Made by a program: the position numbers and the translations under genes. From positions 1 through 64,000 of the forward strand of contig NZ_ATUR01000003.1 in NCBI RefSeq assembly GCF_000420305.1: 64,000 bases of DNA. The letters run 5' to 3'. The stretch comes from Novosphingopyxis baekryungensis DSM 16222. Its GTDB lineage: Bacteria > Pseudomonadota > Alphaproteobacteria > Sphingomonadales > Sphingomonadaceae. Shown here one piece after another: positions 20,542 to 29,925 of this stretch. The notes beneath the pieces are model-generated. The model was not told the DNA's origin, searched no databases, and was given only the letters and a program-made list of their open reading frames with translations. Each line of letters begins with the position of its first letter. The stretch's first letter is position 1.

Positions 20542-23148
20542 CTACTCCGTCTCTGCTTTCTTGGCCGCCGGTTTTTTGGGCGCGGCCTTTTTTGCCGGAG
20601 CCTTTTTTGCCGCCGGTTTCTTCGCAGGAGCTTTCTTCGCGGCAGGCTTTTTCGCCGAGGCCTTCTTCTTGGCGGGGGCCTTCTTCTTTTTCTTCGGCGG
20701 TGCCTTGGCGGCGCGCTCGTCGATCAGCTGCGCCGCTTCTTCCAGCGTCAGCTTGTCCTGCTCGATCGTTTTGGGGATGGTCGCATTGACGTTGCCGTCG
20801 GTGACATAGGCCCCGTAGCGGCCGTCCATCAGCTTGATCTCGTCCTCGGTACGCGGATGCTTGCCGAGGATTTTGAGCGGCTCGCGAGCCCCCCTGCCCT
20901 TGCCCTTATTGGCGGCGGCCTCGGCCAGTTTGGCGACGGCAGCGTTCATGCCGGTCTCGAACACTTCGGCGGTGTTCGCCAGCTTGGCATATTTGCCGTC
21001 ATGGCGCAAATAGGGACCATAGCGGCCGATCGCCGCCTCGATATCCTTGCCCGTTTCCGGATGCTGGCCCACGATGCGCGGTAGGTTCAGCAGCTTCAGC
21101 GCCATCTCCAGATCCAGCTCGCCCGGCAGATCCTTGGGGATGGAGGCGCGCTTGGCCTCCTTGCCCTCGCCCGACTGGATGTACGGACCGAAGCGCCCGG
21201 TCTTGGTTTCGATGGTCGCGCCGGTCGCCGGGTCCACGCCCAGCTCCTCCGGCTCCACGGCCTCGCCCGCATCCCCGCCCGGCTGCGCGAACTGCCGCGT
21301 ATATTTGCACTCCGGATAATTGGAGCAGGCCACGAACGCGCCATAGCGCCCGCCGCGCAGCGCCAGCTTGCCATCGGCGCAGCGCGGGCAGGCGCGCGGA
21401 TCGCTGCCATCGTCGGTTTCGGGGAACAGATAGGGGGCCAGAAAGATGTCCAGCTCCGCCGTGATGTCGCTGGGCTTCTGCTCCATCACCTCTTCGGTCT
21501 TGGGCTTGAAGTCCTTCCAGAAGGCGGCGAGCACCTTTTGCCAGTCCGCACGGCCGCCGGACACTTCGTCCAGCTCATCTTCCAGTCCAGCGGTGAAGTC
21601 ATAGGCAACATAGCGCTCGAAGAAGCGCTCGAGAAAACCGGTCAGCAATCGGCCCGATTCCTCGGCGAAGAACCGGTTGCTCTCGGTGCGGACATAGCCG
21701 CGGTCCTTCAGCACCTGGATGATCGAAGCATAGGTGGAGGGACGGCCAATACCGAGCTCCTCCAGCCGCTTGACCAGACTGGCTTCCGAGAAACGCGGCG
21801 GCGGCTGGGTAAAATGCTGTTCGGCGTCCACGGCGTTCACCGCCGGGCGATCGCCCTCGCGCATCATCGGCAGCAGCTTGCCGTCATCATCGGCGCTGTC
21901 ATCGCGCCCTTCCTGATAGACCGCCAGAAAGCCGGGGAATTTCACGACCTGCCCATTGGCCCGCAGCACGATCTGGCCCGTGCCGTCGGTGAAGTCCACC
22001 GCGGTGCGCTCCATCTGCGCCGGCGCCATCTGGCTGGCCATGGCGCGCTTGAAGATCAGATCGTAGAGCCGCCCATGATCGCCCGATCCGGCCTTGTCCT
22101 TGCGGAAATCGGTCGGTCGGATCGCTTCATGCGCTTCCTGAGCATTCTTCGCCTTGGTGCTGTAAAAGTTCGGTTTTTCCGGAATATATCCGCCGTCGAA
22201 CCGGTCCGCGATGGCCTTGCGCGCATCGGAAATGGCGCTGCCGTCCATCTGCACGCCATCGGTCCGCATATAGGTGATCGCGCCGTCTTCATACAGCTGC
22301 TGCGCCACGCGCATGGTGTGGCTGGCGGAAAAGCCGAGCTTGCGCGCAGCCTCCTGCTGCAGCGTGGACGTGGTGAAAGGCGGCGCGGGACGGCGCGTGA
22401 CCGGCTTGGTCTCGACCTTGGAGACGATCAGGCTGGCCGCTTCCACCGCCGCCTTGGCCTTGGTCGCAATGCCCTCGCCGCCCAGCGACAGGCGCTCCAG
22501 CTTCTCGCCATCGAACTGCGTCAGGCGTGCGTCGAACGCCTGGCCGTCATGCTGCATGCGTGCGATGACGGACCAATATTCCTGCGGCTTGAACGCCTCG
22601 ATCTCGCGCTCCCGCTCGGCAATCAAACGCAGCGCGACCGACTGCACACGGCCCGCCGATTTCGCGCCCGGCAGCTTGCGCCACAGCACGGGCGACAGCG
22701 TGAAACCGACGAGATAATCCAGCGCCCGGCGCGCACGATAGGCATCGATCAGATCATGATCCAGATCGCGCGGCGCGGCCATGGCGTCCGTCACCGCCTT
22801 CTTGGTGATGGCGTTGAACGTCACGCGGCTCACCTGCGCGGGCAGCGCCTTCTTCTGCGCCAGCAATTCCTGCACATGCCAGCTGATCGCTTCGCCTTCG
22901 CGGTCAGGGTCGGTCGCGAGGATCAGGCGATCGGCTTTCTTCGCGTTATCGACCACCTCCTTGATGCGCTTGGCCTTGTCCGCATAATTCTGCCAGGTCA
23001 TGGCAAAGCCGTCGTCGGGATCGACCGAGCCGTCCTTGGGCGGCAGATCGCGGATATGGCCGTAGGAAGCCAGGACCTTGAAATCCTTGCCGAGATACTT
23101 CTCGATGGTCTTCGCCTTGGCCGGCGATTCCACAATGACTAGCTGCAT
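20542..23148 (-). CDS. topA: DNA topoisomerase I
   Basis: Type IA topoisomerase that relaxes negative supercoils. The 868-residue protein has the TOPRIM domain (VIVESPAKAKTIEKYLG, DPDREGEAISWH), the gate domains with the catalytic Tyr293 in ITYMRTDGVQ, KSAGRVQSVALRLI, and RPTDF, then a zinc ribbon CPRCADGKLALRGGRYGAFVACSNYPEC and several C-terminal TopA repeats of the type RYGPY or RFGPYIQ. The tail (about the last 55 residues) is almost only Lys, Ala and Pro in KKAPAKK-like repeats, a histone-H1-like DNA-binding extension known in sphingomonad and other GC-rich TopA. It is the third gene in a minus-strand run after plsY and dprA. Confidence 0.96.
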   Translation of the reverse strand: MQLVIVESPAKAKTIEKYLGKDFKVLASYGHIRDLPPKDGSVDPDDGFAMTWQNYADKAKRIKEVVDNAKKADRLILATDPDREGEAISWHVQELLAQKKALPAQVSRVTFNAITKKAVTDAMAAPRDLDHDLIDAYRARRALDYLVGFTLSPVLWRKLPGAKSAGRVQSVALRLIAEREREIEAFKPQEYWSVIARMQHDGQAFDARLTQFDGEKLERLSLGGEGIATKAKAAVEAASLIVSKVETKPVTRRPAPPFTTSTLQQEAARKLGFSASHTMRVAQQLYEDGAITYMRTDGVQMDGSAISDARKAIADRFDGGYIPEKPNFYSTKAKNAQEAHEAIRPTDFRKDKAGSGDHGRLYDLIFKRAMASQMAPAQMERTAVDFTDGTGQIVLRANGQVVKFPGFLAVYQEGRDDSADDDGKLLPMMREGDRPAVNAVDAEQHFTQPPPRFSEASLVKRLEELGIGRPSTYASIIQVLKDRGYVRTESNRFFAEESGRLLTGFLERFFERYVAYDFTAGLEDELDEVSGGRADWQKVLAAFWKDFKPKTEEVMEQKPSDITAELDIFLAPYLFPETDDGSDPRACPRCADGKLALRGGRYGAFVACSNYPECKYTRQFAQPGGDAGEAVEPEELGVDPATGATIETKTGRFGPYIQSGEGKEAKRASIPKDLPGELDLEMALKLLNLPRIVGQHPETGKDIEAAIGRYGPYLRHDGKYAKLANTAEVFETGMNAAVAKLAEAAANKGKGRGAREPLKILGKHPRTEDEIKLMDGRYGAYVTDGNVNATIPKTIEQDKLTLEEAAQLIDERAAKAPPKKKKKAPAKKKASAKKPAAKKAPAKKPAAKKAPAKKAAPKKPAAKKAETE

Positions 23149-23230
23149 GAGGTTGGGCGCTTTTCTAAATTGTCTCGCATGTACGCACGAGGCTGCTGGC
23201 GAATATGGAGGCCCGTCAAGCCGGAAATGA

Positions 23231-24307
23231 TCAGCCTGTCAATCGCACCCTGCCGCCAGCGCCCCGTTCCAGTCGCCCCGCCAGCTCCAGTTCCAGCAGC
23301 ACGGTCTGCACCACGCCGGGGGCCTCGCCGGACTGGCGCACCAGTTCGTCAACCGCCACGAAATCATGACTGAGCAGGTCCTGCAGCTTCTGGCGGCTGT
23401 AGTCCGGCGCATCGACCGGCTGCGGCGTAAAGTCCTGCGTCGGCGCGCGGACCGACCGGTGATCCATCGGAGCGAGCTGCTCGGCAATATCCGCGGCGGA
23501 CTGCACCAGGATCGCGCCGTCGCGGATCAGCTGGTTGCAACCGCGAGAGCGCGGATCGAGCGGGCTGCCGGGGATCGCCATCACCTCGCGCCCGGCCTCA
23601 CCCGCCAGCCGCGCGGTGATCAGCGAGCCGGAACGCGGCGCGGCCTCCACCACCACCGTGCCCAGCGCCAGTCCGGCGATGATGCGGTTGCGAAACGGGA
23701 AATGGCGCGCGCGTGGCTCGGTGCCGGGCGGCTGTTCGGCCAGCAGCAGGCCCTGATCGGCAATCGCTTCCTGCAGATCGCGATTTTCGGGTGGATAGTG
23801 TATGTCGATTCCGCCGGCGACCACGCCGATCGTGCCCTGCGCCATCGAGCCGTGATGCGCCGCCGTGTCGATCCCGCGTGCCAGCCCGGAAACCACGGCA
23901 AAGCCTTCGTCGCCCAGATCGCGCGCCAGCCCACGGGCCAGCCGACATGCGGACGCAGAGGCATTGCGCGCGCCGACCATGGCCACGATCCGCTGGTCCA
24001 GCAGGTCCCGCCGTCCGCGATAGCTGATGACAGGCGGGGGGTTGTCGATCTCGGCCAGCAGCGCCGGATAGGTTGGCGTGCCGAGGAACAGCAGCTGCGC
24101 GCCCAGCTCATGCAGCCGTTGCAGCTCCTGTTCGATCTGCGCCTGTCCGGCGAGTCGCGGTGCCCGGCCGCCGCCGCGCCTGGCCAGCGCGGGCAAGGCT
24201 TCGAGCGCAGCGGCGGCGCTGCCGAAGCGGGCCAGCAATTGCCGGAACCCGACCGGCCCCACATTGGCCGATCGGATCAGCCGAAGCCGATCGAAACTGT
24301 CTACCAT
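23231..24307 (-). CDS. dprA: DNA-processing protein DprA
   Basis: Loads RecA onto incoming single-stranded DNA in natural transformation. The 358-residue protein has an N-terminal SAM-like region (LIRSANVGPVGFRQLLARFG), the Rossmann-like core with VGARNASASACRLARGLARD, GLARGIDTAAHHG, GGIDIHYPPEN, FPFRNRIIAGLALGTVVVEA and the C-terminal winged helix LSHDFVAVDELVRQSGEAP. Start ATG follows GGGGGGAGAACGAC. Presence of dprA is common also in species not known to be competent. It lies 30 bases downstream of plsY. Confidence 0.94.
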   Translation of the reverse strand: MVDSFDRLRLIRSANVGPVGFRQLLARFGSAAAALEALPALARRGGGRAPRLAGQAQIEQELQRLHELGAQLLFLGTPTYPALLAEIDNPPPVISYRGRRDLLDQRIVAMVGARNASASACRLARGLARDLGDEGFAVVSGLARGIDTAAHHGSMAQGTIGVVAGGIDIHYPPENRDLQEAIADQGLLLAEQPPGTEPRARHFPFRNRIIAGLALGTVVVEAAPRSGSLITARLAGEAGREVMAIPGSPLDPRSRGCNQLIRDGAILVQSAADIAEQLAPMDHRSVRAPTQDFTPQPVDAPDYSRQKLQDLLSHDFVAVDELVRQSGEAPGVVQTVLLELELAGRLERGAGGRVRLTG

Positions 24308-24337
24308 GTCGTTCTCCCCCCAGAGAAAATGCGTCGT

Positions 24338-24934
24338 CTAGGACTTGCCCACTCTGGGCTCCTGTCCCTGCAGCAGTCTGATGACGTTCGGTCGGTGCTT
24401 CCACAGGGTCAGCACCAGAAAGGCAAGCAGGAGCGGCACGAGCCATTCCCGGCCGAACAGCAGGGCCGCAATCGGGGCGGAGGCGGCGGCCAGAAGGCCC
24501 GCGAGCGAGCTGATGCGCAGGATGGCCAGCACCCCCAGCCAGACCACCGCATAGACCAGCCCGCCCTGCCAGAAGAGCCCGAACATGATCCCCGCCAGCG
24601 TGGCGATGCCCTTGCCGCCGTCGAAACGCAGCCAGACGGGATAAAGATGGCCGATGAACGCGCCCGCTGCGGCCGCCTGCGCCGCCAGCTCCGGATTGCC
24701 GGGAAACAGCGCACGCGCGATCAGAACCGCAGCGAGGCCCTTGAGCAGATCGAGCAGCAGGGTGGCCGCGGCCAGCCCCTTGCGGCCCGTGCGCAGCACA
24801 TTGGTCGCGCCGATATTGCCCGATCCGATGCTGCGCAGATCGCCGGCGCCGCCGATGCGCGTCAGCAGCAAGCCAAAGGGAATGGCGCCCAAGACATAGC
24901 CCAGAAGCGCGGCCCACCAAATCGTCATGTTCAT
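24338..24934 (-). CDS. plsY: Acyl-phosphate:glycerol-3-phosphate acyltransferase PlsY
   Basis: Inner-membrane enzyme that makes lysophosphatidic acid from acyl phosphate and glycerol 3-phosphate. The 198-residue protein has several membrane segments and the three family motifs: GSGNIGATNVLRTGR in loop 1, FDGGKGIATLAG, and WKHRPNV (a variant of the HREN motif) in the C-terminal part. The acyl phosphate is made by PlsX, not in the window. It is divergently placed from murI, with a 99-base gap holding their promoters. Confidence 0.94.
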   Translation of the reverse strand: MNMTIWWAALLGYVLGAIPFGLLLTRIGGAGDLRSIGSGNIGATNVLRTGRKGLAAATLLLDLLKGLAAVLIARALFPGNPELAAQAAAAGAFIGHLYPVWLRFDGGKGIATLAGIMFGLFWQGGLVYAVVWLGVLAILRISSLAGLLAAASAPIAALLFGREWLVPLLLAFLVLTLWKHRPNVIRLLQGQEPRVGKS

Positions 24935-25033
24935 GCCTGTATCACTCTCATATTCGTGGCCTAACCACTTTGCATTGCGGCAACAAGACGGTTAGCAGCG
25001 GTGCCCTTCCCTCCGGCCTAGTCATGGAGACCA

Positions 25034-25831
25034 ATGCTGCCCGCCGCCCCCATTCTCCTGTTCGATTCCGGTGTTGGCGGTCTGTCGATCCTGCGCGCGC
25101 TGAAGAAGGCGGCGCCCCATGCGCCAATCGTCTACGCCGCCGATTTTGCCGGCCTGCCCTATGGCAGCAAGACCGAGGCGGAGATCGCCGCCCGCGTGCC
25201 TGCTTTGCTGGGCCGGCTGGTCGAGCGCTATCGCCCGCGCCTGGTCACCATCGCCTGCAACACCGCCTCCACCATCGCGCTGCCGGCGGTGCGCGCGGCG
25301 CTCGATATCCCGGTGGTGGGCACCGTGCCTGCCGTCAAACCCGCCGCCCTGCAGACGCGCAGCGGCGTGATCGGCCTGATCGGTACGGAGGCGACCATCC
25401 GCCAGACCTATGTCGACAATCTGCTGCGCGAACATGGCCGGGGCGCCACGCTCATCCGCATCGCCGCGCCAGAGCTGGTCGAGGCCGCCGAGCGCAAATT
25501 GCGCGGCCAAGCCAATGATACGGCCGTATTTGCAGGGGTGATCGGCCGACTGCTCGCCGCGCCCGATGCCGAGGGGATGGACATCGTCGTGCTGGCCTGC
25601 ACGCATTTCCCGCTGCTGACCGCAGAACTGGCCGCCGCCGCGCCGCCCGGCCTGCGCTTCATCGATGGCGCCGATGGCATCGCGCGGCGCATCCTTCATC
25701 TGTGCGAAACGGATTTTGCCGATGCGCCCCCTGCGGACGGTCTGTTCGTCTCCACCGGATCGGGCCTGGACGCCAGCCGCTATGCCGAGGCGCTGCTGCC
25801 CTATGGCCTGACCCGGTTCGAAACGCTGTAG
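25034..25831 (+). CDS. murI: Glutamate racemase
   Basis: Cofactor-independent racemase that makes D-glutamate for peptidoglycan. The 265-residue protein has the two catalytic cysteines: Cys75 in TIACNTAST and Cys189 in LACTHFPLL; the FDSGVGGLSILRAL loop and the FAGLPYGSKT segment are typical. The window therefore holds both amino-acid racemases of cell-wall synthesis, alr and murI, 24 kb apart. It is a single gene between plsY (opposite strand) and hemA. Confidence 0.96.
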   Translation: MLPAAPILLFDSGVGGLSILRALKKAAPHAPIVYAADFAGLPYGSKTEAEIAARVPALLGRLVERYRPRLVTIACNTASTIALPAVRAALDIPVVGTVPAVKPAALQTRSGVIGLIGTEATIRQTYVDNLLREHGRGATLIRIAAPELVEAAERKLRGQANDTAVFAGVIGRLLAAPDAEGMDIVVLACTHFPLLTAELAAAAPPGLRFIDGADGIARRILHLCETDFADAPPADGLFVSTGSGLDASRYAEALLPYGLTRFETL

Positions 25832-25962
25832 CGCGGCCATTGCGAGCCATCCCCGCCGATCAGCGTTATGGCCAGACCGAAGCCGGTTCCCGTTAAAGCT
25901 GGATTTTCGCGGGGTCCGTCTCTATGTCCACCCCAGATAGTAGCAGCCAGCGGCATGGACTC

Positions 25963-27189
25963 ATGAGCCTGAATTACGATCACATCTTCTCTCAGGCCAT
26001 CGACCGGCTGCATGAAGAAGGGCGCTATCGCGTCTTCATCGACATTTTGCGCAACAAGGGCGCCTATCCCAATGCCCGTTGCTTTGCCCATCATAACGGG
26101 CCGAAACCGATTACCGTATGGTGCTCCAACGATTATCTGGGCATGGGCCAGCACCCCAAGGTCGTGGCGGCGATGGAAGAGGCGCTGCACGATGTCGGCG
26201 CGGGCTCCGGCGGCACGCGCAACATTGGCGGCAACACCCATTATCATGTCGATCTAGAGCATGAGCTGGCCGATCTGCACGCCAAGGAAGGCGCGCTGCT
26301 GTTCACCTCCGGCTATGTCTCGAACGAGGCGACGCTCAGCACACTCGCCAAGATCCTGCCCGGCTGTGTGATCTTTTCGGACGAGCTCAACCATGCCTCG
26401 ATGATTGCGGGCATCCGCAATTCGGGCTGCGAGAAGCGCGTCTGGCGGCACAATGATCTGGCCCATCTGGAAGAGATGCTGGCCGCCACCGATCCCGATG
26501 CGCCCAAGCTCATCGCATTCGAAAGCGTCTATTCTATGGACGGAGATGTCGCGCCCATCGCCGCGATCTGCGATCTGGCCGACCAATATAACGCGCTGAC
26601 CTATTGCGACGAAGTGCATGCCGTGGGCATGTACGGCGCACGCGGCGGCGGCATTACCGAACGGGACGATGTCGCCGACCGGGTGACCATCATTGAAGGC
26701 ACGCTGGGCAAGGCATTCGGCGTGATGGGCGGCTATATCGCGGCGGACAAGACCGTGGTGGACGTGATCCGCAGCTATGCGCCGGGTTTCATCTTCACCA
26801 CCTCGCTCAGCCCCGTGCTGGTGGCCGGCGTGCTCGCCTCCGTCCGGCACCTGAAATCCTCCTGCGAGGAACGCGCCGCGCAGCAGCGCCATGCCCGCCT
26901 GCTCAAGGACCATCTGCTGGAAGCCGGCCTGCCGGTGCTGGAAAGCCAGACGCATATCGTGCCGCTGCTCGTGGGCGATCCGGTGAAGGCCAAGCGCATC
27001 GCGGATATCCTGCTGGCCGAATATGGCATCTATGTGCAGCCGATCAACTACCCCACCGTGCCGCGCGGCACCGAGCGCCTGCGCTTCACCCCCGGCCCCG
27101 ATCACAACGAAGACATGATCCGCGGCCTGACCGACGCGCTGACCGAGATCTGGGGCCGCCTGGAGCTGGAGATGATCAAGGCGGCTTGA
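25963..27189 (+). CDS. hemA: 5-aminolevulinate synthase
   Basis: PLP enzyme that condenses glycine with succinyl-CoA, the first step of heme synthesis in alphaproteobacteria (Shemin pathway). The 408-residue protein shows [53 protein letters not shown] and the PLP lysine in [14 protein letters not shown]. The start at 25963 reads [16 protein letters not shown], which is where family members normally begin; an ATG at 25924 would add 13 residues and cannot be excluded. Note that the mutase at 7.9-10 kb produces succinyl-CoA, its co-substrate. No FNR- or Fur-like site was recognised in the short upstream gap. Confidence 0.95.
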   Translation: MSLNYDHIFSQAIDRLHEEGRYRVFIDILRNKGAYPNARCFAHHNGPKPITVWCSNDYLGMGQHPKVVAAMEEALHDVGAGSGGTRNIGGNTHYHVDLEHELADLHAKEGALLFTSGYVSNEATLSTLAKILPGCVIFSDELNHASMIAGIRNSGCEKRVWRHNDLAHLEEMLAATDPDAPKLIAFESVYSMDGDVAPIAAICDLADQYNALTYCDEVHAVGMYGARGGGITERDDVADRVTIIEGTLGKAFGVMGGYIAADKTVVDVIRSYAPGFIFTTSLSPVLVAGVLASVRHLKSSCEERAAQQRHARLLKDHLLEAGLPVLESQTHIVPLLVGDPVKAKRIADILLAEYGIYVQPINYPTVPRGTERLRFTPGPDHNEDMIRGLTDALTEIWGRLELEMIKAA

Positions 27190-27416
27190 GGGCTGGCGTT
27201 GGAGGGGTGAGGCGTTAGGTTTCCGCGCCCTCATTTGTGACGGCGGCTTTGCGCCCCATTTTCGTTCTGGAACGCACAAACAACCTTTAAAAGCTGCCTC
27301 TCTTGATTGGCACCTTTTGCACCAAAGTTTCGGTCTATCTCTTCCATTCGTTCAGGTCATCGCATGGTGCAGTCGGTCCCTTGAAAAGCCGTAAGCTGCA
27401 GTCCATCCCATCACCG

Positions 27417-28931
27417 ATGCGCCAATTTTTTAGTCTGTTCGCCCTTTCGATATTGATGAGCCAAACGCCCGCCTTTGCTCAGTCTCTGGCTGGCAACTGG
27501 CAAGCAATGGGCGATGAAGGCCCAAACGCGCAACTGACGCTGGATCGCGATGGTGGTTTCGTTCTGTCCTGGGAGTTCCGGGAGAAGCCGTTACGGCATG
27601 AGGGCGTCTGGCAGCGCCGCGGCGACATTGTGATCTTCAGTTGGGACCCGCTCGATATCGGCCCCACCTATCGTCTGCTTTCTGCCGGACCATGGAATGA
27701 GGAGGCTGAGCAAGCTGCACTTTCTGCGCAGCAGGCCGCAATCGAAGCGGATATGCAGGATTACTGCCCATGGCTCGAAGTGTCCGATGTGGTGTCCGCC
27801 ATTCCTGCTCCAGGCGGAAACCAAACCTTGGCCGCAGAGGCGAACGAAGCGCTGGGAGAGGCTCGTCTTGCCGCCCAAGCGTTGTCGGTAGCAGCGCAGC
27901 GTGCGGCCCCCAATGGCGGATATGCCGACCGGGATACAATCCGCCACGCCGTCGAGGAAGCCAAACGCTATGCGAAGGCCTGGGGACGTGCAAAAGCCAT
28001 ATATTCTGCCGCTGGTCTGGCGCTTCCAGACAGACCTGAGCCACGCATACCCGAATTTTGCCGTCCACAGGATGTATCGGTCGAACCGCATCTGGTTGCG
28101 GTGCATGTGGTGCCGTTCGGTGGGTCGCAGATTGACCTTTCGGATGACCTCAGCGTAGCCTTCCGACTGCCCAGTGGTGAGCGGCAAGAACCCCTCAGGA
28201 AGGGCAATTGGGCGTTTACCTCGGCTGGCCGAGGCGGACCAATTAATGCCATCACATTCTATGGGGCAGGCACTCCAAGTGAAACCGTCGCTATCCCGCC
28301 AGAAGACAATGCAGCTCGCATCTTTACCATCGAGACCAATCTGCAAGCGCTTGCCAATGGCCCCCGAGACATAGTGGTATCGGTGCGTGATAATGCGCTT
28401 CTGATGTACCAAGGAGCCGTTCGATTTGTGCGAACCGAGGGCCAGGGAGATGCACAATCACAAGAAAATAGCCGCGATAGCGAAGCCAGCGAAACGGTAC
28501 TGCATTTGCGCTTGACCGAATCCGGAGCTTGGCCAGACGCCCACAGAGCCAGATTTTTGCAATCGAGCGATGATCCGCACGCCTGCACATCTAGCGGCAT
28601 TTCCATGGCGCCCCCGCCCGGCCGCCCTGCCGCGCCGAACTGCGCAGCGACATCTGATCCGGAGAACCGCTTCGTAGCATTGGATATCGGCGTTCCTGAC
28701 GGCGATGTGCATCCGGACGGGCTTAAGGTCGTAGCCTTGACGGGCGATGGGACACGCCTTGAGACGACCACCCGATCCGGCGCTGCGCTTGTCGCAGCTG
28801 CGACAGGAACCTATTTGACCGAACTGAAGGTGATGCTGCCGAATGGGCGCAGCGCCAAATTGGCGTTGCCCGAACAGTGGCGCAGAGCCCGATATTTCAG
28901 GCTGACATTACCGCGAGCGGCGCTGCGCTGA
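27417..28931 (+). CDS. Uncharacterised secreted protein (long paralogue of the island)
   Basis: No known family was recognised. The start at 27417 gives a clean signal peptide (MRQFFSLFALSILMSQ to AFAQ); an upstream in-frame ATG at 27303 would add 38 residues without purpose. The mature 480 residues begin with a small beta-rich domain (SLAGNWQAM, DRDGGFVLSWEF, GVWQRRGDIVIFSWDPL), then a helical part with Ala-rich stretch (about residues 100-190), and a repeated beta region (PINAITFYGAG, IPPEDNAARIFTIE, LLMYQGAVRFVR). Both the N-terminal and the last stretches recur in the shorter protein at 29926-30687, so the two are diverged paralogues. The region is visibly less GC-rich than its surroundings. 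Role unknown, probably periplasmic. Confidence 0.7.
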   Translation: MRQFFSLFALSILMSQTPAFAQSLAGNWQAMGDEGPNAQLTLDRDGGFVLSWEFREKPLRHEGVWQRRGDIVIFSWDPLDIGPTYRLLSAGPWNEEAEQAALSAQQAAIEADMQDYCPWLEVSDVVSAIPAPGGNQTLAAEANEALGEARLAAQALSVAAQRAAPNGGYADRDTIRHAVEEAKRYAKAWGRAKAIYSAAGLALPDRPEPRIPEFCRPQDVSVEPHLVAVHVVPFGGSQIDLSDDLSVAFRLPSGERQEPLRKGNWAFTSAGRGGPINAITFYGAGTPSETVAIPPEDNAARIFTIETNLQALANGPRDIVVSVRDNALLMYQGAVRFVRTEGQGDAQSQENSRDSEASETVLHLRLTESGAWPDAHRARFLQSSDDPHACTSSGISMAPPPGRPAAPNCAATSDPENRFVALDIGVPDGDVHPDGLKVVALTGDGTRLETTTRSGAALVAAATGTYLTELKVMLPNGRSAKLALPEQWRRARYFRLTLPRAALR

Positions 28932-29013
28932 CGGTCGGCGGGCTTGCTATAGGCCGATCGGGCGTATCCAGCCTGAGGCCAAATGGAAATCAATCAAGTT
29001 GGAGAGCGACATC

Positions 29014-29439
29014 ATGCGACCAGGCCTGAAACTGCTCTTACTGTCTGCCTGTCTTGTATCGACCACGACGGCCTCTGCCGCCGAACCGTTGCGGGAGGAC
29101 AGCGGGGTTCAGCATGATCTGCGCTGCATGAGTATCGTCATGGGCGTTGCCTTTGATGACAGGATCGTCTTCGCTGATTCCGACAAATTCTTTAGCACGG
29201 GCGTTGCCGGGCTCGGCTATTGGCTGCGGAAGATTCTGGTGGCCGAACCGGATATCGATCTGGGAGAGCGGCTGAGATCTGAAATGCTCTGGATCGAGAG
29301 TCTCCAAAACGAGAGCGAGGCCGCCGAGCAAACGCTGATTGCAAATGCTGAAGAATGTGCGGCCGAGTGGTTGCCGGTCATGGAACGGTTCGATGCCGCC
29401 TTCCCGCATGAAAGCGGCCCGGAACAGGATGATCGGTAA
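29014..29439 (+). CDS. Uncharacterised small secreted protein (DLRC family)
   Basis: A 141-residue protein with signal peptide (MRPGLKLLLLSACLVS to ASAAE). The mature part is helical with two cysteines: HDLRCMSIVMGVAF near its start and ANAEECAAEW near its end, with AEPDIDLGERL between them. The start at 29014 is preceded by GGAG at 9 bases; the earlier in-frame ATG at 28999 gives no ribosome site. The same DLRC...PDIDL...C pattern occurs in the damaged gene at 29491-29868 on the other strand. I recall similar small periplasmic proteins in sphingomonads, but no function is known to me. Confidence 0.7.
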   Translation: MRPGLKLLLLSACLVSTTTASAAEPLREDSGVQHDLRCMSIVMGVAFDDRIVFADSDKFFSTGVAGLGYWLRKILVAEPDIDLGERLRSEMLWIESLQNESEAAEQTLIANAEECAAEWLPVMERFDAAFPHESGPEQDDR

Positions 29440-29490
29440 GATACGGGTTAGCTGTAAGGAAACCTGGTCGATCAGCGCGGCCTCGGCAAT

Positions 29491-29868
29491 CTATTGTTCG
29501 CCATCGTTCTGCAGCGTTTCGCCTGCATTTTTCAGTTGGCCGCCCACCTGGCGAAATTCCTCCAAGCATTATACCATAATATCATCCAATGCCTCCGGTT
29601 CCTCGGGTAGCGGCCCGGACTTCTCAATAGCCGAAGCAAGGTCGATATCGGGCTGCGCGCCTTTTACCTTGCCGATATAATAGAGGGTAAAGGCCAGCAA
29701 CGACGCACGACGATCGGCATCATCGCCGCGAAGCTCGTTCAAATGTTGAAGGACGGACGCGGCGGTTACGCAGCGCAAGTCACGGTCTACCGTGCTCGCC
29801 GCAGGCGTTGACGGAGCGTTTGGCGCTGCACCGGAAAGCGCGATGAACATCATCATGTGGATCGACAT
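29491..29868 (-). pseudogene. Small secreted protein (DLRC family) interrupted by an in-frame stop
   Basis: The frame starts MSIHMMMFIALSGAAPNAPS, a weak signal peptide, and continues RDLRCVTAASVLQHL, ASLLAFTLYYIGKVKGAQ and PDIDLASAIEKSG before a TAA at 29569-29571. Beyond that stop, in the same frame, it reads CLEEFRQVGGQLKNAGETL to a TAG at 29491-29493. The continuation supplies the second conserved cysteine and helix present in the paralogue at 29014 (ECAAEWLPVMERFDA). The intact gene therefore spanned 29868 to 29491 and has picked up a nonsense codon, or is read through. As it stands only a 99-residue product lacking the second cysteine is made. Confidence 0.65.
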
Positions 29869-29925
29869 ATCTTCTCACTAACAGCGATCAGATTATAATG
29901 CACTTGGGTCATAGCGCTGATCGAA

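Noticed and set aside
25832-25962. Possible FNR- or Fur-type site ahead of hemA
   Set aside because: No TTGAT-N4-ATCAA or Fur-like palindrome was found in the gap.
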